Of a DNA stretch of 64,000 bases, positions 60,021 to 64,000 are shown one piece after another; the first letter of the stretch is position 1; every line of letters begins with the position of its first letter. Position numbers and translations under genes: made by a program. The stretch comes from Weissella oryzae SG25 (lineage in GTDB: Bacteria > Bacillota > Bacilli > Lactobacillales > Lactobacillaceae). The notes below the pieces were generated by a model. That model saw nothing but the letters and a program-made list of their open reading frames with translations. It searched no databases and had not been told where the DNA came from. Location of the stretch: contig NZ_DF820485.1 in assembly GCF_000691805.2 (NCBI RefSeq), forward strand, positions 62,001 through 126,000. The letters are read 5' to 3'.

Positions 60021-60893
60021 ATGAAAAGATTTAATCAAATAGTAGTGGCCCTCCTAGTTTTGGTAGCAGCTTTGGGGTTACTTAATTGCGGACAGATTGT
60101 ACAAGCGAAAACTATTCATTTAGTTGCGGTTGGTGATTCCTTAACTGAAGGTGTTGGCGATACAACAAAACAGCAAGGATACACCAAACGCACGGCAAAA
60201 TTATTGGAAAAGCAAGCTAAAGTTAAAGTTACTACGGCCAACTATGGTAAAGCTGGTGACCGTTCAGACCAGATTCTTAAACGAATAAAGTCTAATCCAA
60301 AGGCGCAAAAGGACTTGCAGCAAGCAAATGTGATTACATTAACGGTTGGTGGCAATGATTTACAGCAAGTGCTTTTTTCAGCAATCTTTGCTAAGGACTC
60401 AAATTCAGTCACAGCAATTGTTGATAAGAGTTTGCCGGACTATAGTACCAACCTAGCAAATTTAGTTTCCTACTTAGAAAGCCAAAATAAAAAAGCGCCC
60501 ATTTATTTATTTGGTAATTACAATCCGCTGTATGTTTATTTAGCCAATCGAGTTGATTTAAATGATGATGTTAAACGTTATAACGCAGTCAATGCTCAGT
60601 TGGCAACCGATGATTCACGGGTAAAGTATGTTTCGACATTTTCAACCTTAACTTATGGACAATATAAGACTAATAGTCAAAGAGCTATGCTAGCAAAAGA
60701 AGCGACACAAGCTAATCAAGGGTCTTTGAATAATAAAAGCGTACGTGATACTTTAAATGGTGATGATAAAGAAAAGAATGCATATATTACAAATTTAGAC
60801 CATTATCATCCGAATGATTTAGGGTATGATAAGATGAGCAAGCTTTTGGTAAAAGAAATGCAAAAAAATAAAAAAGCATGGTTAGGAGAATAG
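60021..60893 (+). CDS. Secreted SGNH/GDSL hydrolase (YpmR-like)
   Basis: The 290-residue protein has a signal peptide (MKRFNQIVVALLVLVAALGLLNCGQIVQA, probable cleavage after VQA). Its SGNH blocks are VAVGDSLTEGVG (nucleophile Ser near residue 43), LTVGGNDLQQ (Asn) and DHYHPNDLGYDKM (Asp/His). LNCGQ is not a good lipobox, so a soluble or signal-anchored form is more likely than a lipoprotein. GGAGGG lies 5 nt before ATG 60021, and the frame from 59997 is rejected. It starts a ypmR-ypmS-yozE-rbgA-rnhB gene chain. Confidence 0.88.
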   Translation: MKRFNQIVVALLVLVAALGLLNCGQIVQAKTIHLVAVGDSLTEGVGDTTKQQGYTKRTAKLLEKQAKVKVTTANYGKAGDRSDQILKRIKSNPKAQKDLQQANVITLTVGGNDLQQVLFSAIFAKDSNSVTAIVDKSLPDYSTNLANLVSYLESQNKKAPIYLFGNYNPLYVYLANRVDLNDDVKRYNAVNAQLATDDSRVKYVSTFSTLTYGQYKTNSQRAMLAKEATQANQGSLNNKSVRDTLNGDDKEKNAYITNLDHYHPNDLGYDKMSKLLVKEMQKNKKAWLGE

Positions 60894-60894
60894 T

Positions 60895-61509
60895 GTGGAA
60901 CCAAGACGAGTAACAAGATTTGGTACGGTATGGCCAAGTCGTGAGCGCTGGCAAGGAATGCTGACTGGAGCTGGAATTACGCTGGTTTTGGTCGTCTTGG
61001 CAGCAATTGTATTAATTTTAATGCCACAAAACCAAAATAAAGTACAAGAGTCAACGGCTAATGTAGGGCAGGCTGGTTTTGAAGTTGCAATGAATCGCGA
61101 TGAATTGAATGGACTAGTTGATGAATATTTAAACCAAGATTCAACGTTAAAAAAGTCTTTGCGCTTTCAAATGACAGATACAGGTATGATGGTCTACGGT
61201 ACTTACCAACTTTTGGGGCAAAATATTGATTTTGGAATGAAAATGTTACCAGAGGTTACAAAAAAAGGGAATGTTGACCTTAAAGCTGAATCGGTTGCAG
61301 TTGGTCAGCTCCCATTACCGGTTAAATATGTAATGGGTTATCTTGATAAAAGTATTGACTTGCCTAAGTGGATCACAATTGATACGAATCATCAGAATTT
61401 ATTAATTGATTTAGGAAAGATGCCAGAAGTTCAAGGAATGCACTTCAAGGCAGAAAAAATCGATCCTAAAGCTGGCAAATTTGTATTTCGAGGAGGCTTT
61501 GAAAAGTAA
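60895..61509 (+). CDS. YpmS-family membrane-anchored protein
   Basis: The 204-residue protein has an N-terminal membrane span (TGAGITLVLVVLAAIVLILM, residues 23-42) and an extracellular domain of the YpmS/DUF2140 type (FEVAMNRDELNGLVDEYL, then GTYQLLGQNIDFGMKMLPEV). The start is GTG at 60895, just after the ypmR stop, with AGGAG 6-7 nt upstream. Function unknown. It usually accompanies ypmR. The next gene overlaps by 1 nt (TAATG). Confidence 0.85.
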   Translation: MEPRRVTRFGTVWPSRERWQGMLTGAGITLVLVVLAAIVLILMPQNQNKVQESTANVGQAGFEVAMNRDELNGLVDEYLNQDSTLKKSLRFQMTDTGMMVYGTYQLLGQNIDFGMKMLPEVTKKGNVDLKAESVAVGQLPLPVKYVMGYLDKSIDLPKWITIDTNHQNLLIDLGKMPEVQGMHFKAEKIDPKAGKFVFRGGFEK

Positions 61510-61730
61510 TGCGTCGATCTTTCTTTCAATGGTTGATGACACAGCGTCAACCAGTTGCCGCTGATGAAGTAGAAACCTTTGCTAATGCGGCTTTTTATGA
61601 CCAACAATTTCCAAAGCAAAGCAGTAATTTCGAAAAAATTTCTGTGTACTTAGAAGAAAATGCAAGTTATTTACATTCGATGACGATTTTTGATCAGGCA
61701 TGGGAAATGTATTTAGCAAGTGAAGAATAG
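61509..61730 (+). CDS. YozE family protein (UPF0346)
   Basis: The 73-residue protein starts MRRSFFQWLMTQRQPVAADEVETFANAAFYDQQFPKQSSNFEKISVYLEEN and matches the short SAM-like YozE helical domain. It overlaps ypmS by one base and lies 8 nt before rbgA, so it is internal to the operon. No known biochemical function. Confidence 0.88.
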   Translation: MRRSFFQWLMTQRQPVAADEVETFANAAFYDQQFPKQSSNFEKISVYLEENASYLHSMTIFDQAWEMYLASEE

Positions 61731-61738
61731 GAGTTTAT

Positions 61739-62614
61739 ATGGCACAAATTATTCAGTGGTTCCCGGGACATATGGCGAAAGCCTTACGTTTGATGCGTGA
61801 AAATCTTAAATACGTTGATATTGTTTTTGAATTAGTTGATGCAAGAATCCCTTTAAGTTCACGGAATCCAGAACTGGATGAAGTTTTGGGACAAAAGCCG
61901 CGTTTGTTAATTATGACTAAAACAGATTTAGCGGACCCAGAACGAACTAAAATTTGGAAGAATTATTTTGAAAATCAAGGGTTAGCAGTTGTTGCCCTCG
62001 ATACACGTGGTCATAAGACACCTCAAATTATTACTAAGGCTGCGCGAACAGTTTTAGCAGATAAATGGGCAGCCTTAGAGGAAAAAGGGGTTAAAGATAA
62101 GCCAATTCGGGCTTTAGTTGCCGGAATTCCCAATGTTGGTAAATCAACCTTGCTAAATCACTTGGTCACAAAAAACGTGGCAATTACTGGTGATCGGCCA
62201 GGCGTAACTAAAAAGTTACAATGGTTAAAAACACCAACTAATTTGGAATTACTAGATACACCAGGTGTCTTATGGCCAAAATTTGAAGATCAACGGGTTG
62301 GTTTTCATCTTGCTATGACGGGAGCCATTAAGGATCAATTGATTAATCAAGATGATGTCGTCCTAGCTATGTTGGCTTATTTCCGTGAATATGCACCAAA
62401 TGCGATTATTGAGCGTTATCACTTGCCAGCAGAGGCTTGGGCTACGAATACTGATGTCGAATTGTTGTTATTGATTACGCAAAAGCTTGGCTTTAAAGAT
62501 GATTATGATCGCGCAGCCGAACGAATTTTGATTGATTTGCGGCGAGGCAAACTGGGACCATATACTGTTGAAATGCCCGCAGATAATATCGGTATGGTCA
62601 ATGACGCTAAATAA
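61739..62614 (+). CDS. rbgA: Ribosome biogenesis GTPase RbgA (YlqF)
   Basis: The 291-residue circularly permuted GTPase starts MAQIIQWFPGHMAKALRLMRENLKYVDIVFELVDARIPLSSRNPEL. Motif order is G4 (MTKTDL) before G1 (GIPNVGKSTLLN) and G3 (DTPGVLWP). It acts in late 50S assembly. TAGGAG is 6 nt before the ATG. rnhB overlaps its end by 14 nt. Confidence 0.96.
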   Translation: MAQIIQWFPGHMAKALRLMRENLKYVDIVFELVDARIPLSSRNPELDEVLGQKPRLLIMTKTDLADPERTKIWKNYFENQGLAVVALDTRGHKTPQIITKAARTVLADKWAALEEKGVKDKPIRALVAGIPNVGKSTLLNHLVTKNVAITGDRPGVTKKLQWLKTPTNLELLDTPGVLWPKFEDQRVGFHLAMTGAIKDQLINQDDVVLAMLAYFREYAPNAIIERYHLPAEAWATNTDVELLLLITQKLGFKDDYDRAAERILIDLRRGKLGPYTVEMPADNIGMVNDAK

Positions 62615-63377
62615 ATTAACAATTAATCAAATTAAGACTAAATTGGCAGACGGAGAATTTTCTAAAGCTGATTTAGAGTTTTGGCGTGATGATACGCGGC
62701 AAGGCGTTCAAACGGCAATTACGCAATTTGAACGGCGCATTGAAAAACAACAAGCCAAACAAATAGCCTTTAATCAACGGTTAGAATTTGAACAAACTGC
62801 CTGGCATTCAAATATGATAGTTGCTGGGATTGACGAAGTTGGTCGCGGACCATTGGCTGGGCCAGTTGTAGCCGCAGCAGTTGTTTTAGATCAAAGTTTT
62901 GACCTTTTAGCGGTTCACGATTCAAAACAACTTAGCCTTAAAATGCGGCAAAATCTTGACCAAGCAATTAAGCAAAGCGTTGTCGATTACGCCTTTGGGG
63001 TAGTATCGGTCGAAGTTATTGACGAAGTTAATATCTATGAAGCTAGTCGAATTGCCATGAAGCAGGCAGTTGAAGGTTTAGCGGTTGAAGTAGATCAGCT
63101 ATTGATTGATGCGATGACCATCGACTTACCATTGCCACAGGAAAAATTAATTAAAGGTGATGACCGGAGTATTAGTATTGGAGCAGCTAGTATTTTAGCT
63201 AAAAATTATCGTGATCAACTAATGGCTGATTACGCAGAATTATATCCAGGTTATGGCTTTGAGAAAAATGCTGGTTATGGTACAAAAGAGCATCTAGCTG
63301 GTTTGGCTAAATATGGACCAAGCCCGATTCATCGACGGACTTTTGCGCCTGTAAAGAAGTATCTATCTGCCAACTAA
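62601..63377 (+). CDS. rnhB: Ribonuclease HII
   Basis: The 258-residue protein has an N-terminal ~65-residue helical extension, then the catalytic AGIDEVGRGPLAGPVVAAAVVL block, HDSKQLSLKMR and SIGAASILAKNYRD, ending with GYGTKEHLAGLAKYGPSPIHRRTFAPVK. Catalytic acids are in DEVGRG and at the Asp of LLIDAMTIDLP. It cleaves ribonucleotides in RNA:DNA hybrids. ATG 62601 lies inside rbgA. The longer frame from 62532 is rejected. Ribosome site weak, so coupling is likely. Confidence 0.94.
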   Translation: MTLNKLTINQIKTKLADGEFSKADLEFWRDDTRQGVQTAITQFERRIEKQQAKQIAFNQRLEFEQTAWHSNMIVAGIDEVGRGPLAGPVVAAAVVLDQSFDLLAVHDSKQLSLKMRQNLDQAIKQSVVDYAFGVVSVEVIDEVNIYEASRIAMKQAVEGLAVEVDQLLIDAMTIDLPLPQEKLIKGDDRSISIGAASILAKNYRDQLMADYAELYPGYGFEKNAGYGTKEHLAGLAKYGPSPIHRRTFAPVKKYLSAN

Positions 63378-63400
63378 CGGCGCCCTTAGTAAAATAGAAG

Positions 63401-63432
63401 TCAGTTACCAGATATTTTGGTGACTGATTTTT
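63401..63432 (+). terminator. Terminator after rnhB
   Basis: TCAGTTACCA (63401-63410) and TGGTGACTGA (63418-63427, one G-T) followed by five T's. Confidence 0.85.
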
Positions 63433-63522
63433 GCTTTTTTTAGTAATTTTCAAAAATAACCTTTCAAAAACTTTAGGCAGCACGGAAGAAATTTACCTCT
63501 ATTTATAAGTAGAGGGCAATAT

Positions 63523-64000
63523 ATGGATATGCGTGACTTCTTTTTGAGTTTATTGTTAGTTAAGAACATAAGTTATATAGGTCGAACGAAGATTTGGCGT
63601 TTTTTGTTGGCAAATCCCGACCAAAAGTTACCACTAAAACCAGCGTGTTTAAAGGGAATTCTAGGCAATCAGTTTGTTGGCTCGTATCCTACTTTACAAG
63701 ACATTGCAAATTTAAGACGTTTACCACAAATTTCAATTTTGGATGCAGATTACCCAACCGCACTAAAAGAATCAATTAACCCACCACTGGTCTTATTTTA
63801 CCGTGGTAATCGACATTTACTCCAACAAAAGAAATTAGCCATTGTTGGTACCAGGCAGGCGAGTGATTATGCATTCAGATGCTTAGTCGATTGGGTCCCA
63901 GCCCTTGTAGAAGCTGATTATACGATTGTTTCAGGCTTGGCTAGCGGAGTGGATGGTCTAGCACATGAAATAACTTTGGCGCAAGCGGGCAACACGATTG
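63523..64000 (+). CDS. dprA: DNA processing protein DprA (3' end outside window)
   Basis: The frame from ATG 63523 (AGAGGG 7-8 nt upstream) runs to the window end and encodes 159 residues. It starts MDMRDFFLSLLLVKNISYIG and contains YPTALKESINPPLVLFYRGN, KKLAIVGTRQAS and IVSGLASGVDGLAHEITLAQAGNTI, the Rossmann-like DprA core. DprA loads RecA on incoming DNA in natural transformation. rnhB-dprA(-topA) order is common in lactobacilli. The C-terminal winged helix is not visible. Confidence 0.94.
   Translation, partial: MDMRDFFLSLLLVKNISYIGRTKIWRFLLANPDQKLPLKPACLKGILGNQFVGSYPTLQDIANLRRLPQISILDADYPTALKESINPPLVLFYRGNRHLLQQKKLAIVGTRQASDYAFRCLVDWVPALVEADYTIVSGLASGVDGLAHEITLAQAGNTI

Noticed and set aside
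1-64000. CRISPR arrays, tRNA or rRNA genes, prophage, intact transposons or defence islands
   Set aside because: No regularly spaced repeats, tRNA cloverleaf patterns, rRNA-like sequence, integrase, transposase or phage genes were seen while reading the window.

Overview
The window is a gene-dense, low-GC chromosomal segment of a lactic acid bacterium. The likely group is heterofermentative Lactobacillaceae of the Weissella/Leuconostoc type. This rests on strong AGGAGG ribosome binding sites, Gly-specific T-box control of glyQS, a 6-phosphogluconolactonase of the phosphogluconate/phosphoketolase route, a maltose phosphorylase operon, and hit, ecsAB and rbgA-rnhB-dprA gene sets. Species was not determined. 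I saw no rRNA, tRNA, CRISPR array, prophage or intact insertion sequence.

Layout: 1-6.3 kb holds the 3' end of a topoisomerase III-like gene, zinc-independent ribosomal proteins L33 and S14, an MscL channel, a TetR regulator, and a three-gene glycan unit (GlfT2-like galactofuranosyltransferase plus TagH/TagG-like ABC exporter). 6.3-9.6 kb (minus strand) holds a DapF-superfamily racemase and an amino-acid permease behind a leader that encodes a 14-residue peptide with four His codons, followed by hit and a small coiled-coil gene. 9.9-17 kb holds a second permease of the same family, a LacI-type regulator, a maltose transporter, maltose phosphorylase and a uracil-DNA-glycosylase-like gene. 17.3-31 kb holds ecsAB, a flavin disulfide oxidoreductase, recO, glyQS, an acyl-CoA dehydrogenase-like gene, a lectin/Cna-B surface protein, TerC and 6-phosphogluconolactonase. 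31-43 kb holds an AI-2E-family permease, trmL-ftsK, a NatAB-like ABC pair, a 41-residue gene missed by simple ORF calling, uvrC, obg and a PmrA-like efflux gene. 43-50.4 kb holds guaB behind a guanine-type riboswitch with a degenerate second IMPDH paralogue, then ruvAB-queA-tgt-yajC. 50.5-64 kb holds dinB, nrnA, a DEAD-box helicase, ribF, rqcH, cutC, a MarR regulator, two degV genes, ypmRS-yozE-rbgA-rnhB and the 5' part of dprA.

The most interesting element is the histidine attenuator at about 8.63-8.86 kb. It has a good promoter, an AAAGGAG site, the leader peptide MFKSNVTLHHHLHR, and five RNA segments that can form either A:B + C:D (antiterminator) or B:C + D:E (terminator). It controls the permease and racemase operon. 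Leader-peptide attenuation of amino-acid genes is the proteobacterial solution, whereas Firmicutes normally use T-boxes, as glyQS does here. The logic predicts expression when charged tRNA-His is scarce, so it assigns the permease, and probably the racemase, to histidine.

Other items worth checking are a cysteine-free tgt that lacks the family's zinc ligands, a catalytically dead IMPDH paralogue co-transcribed with a CBS-less guaB, the glycan export unit, a 21-bp perfect palindrome at the start site of the efflux gene, and paired operators at the maltose operon. Much of the remaining sequence is ordinary housekeeping.
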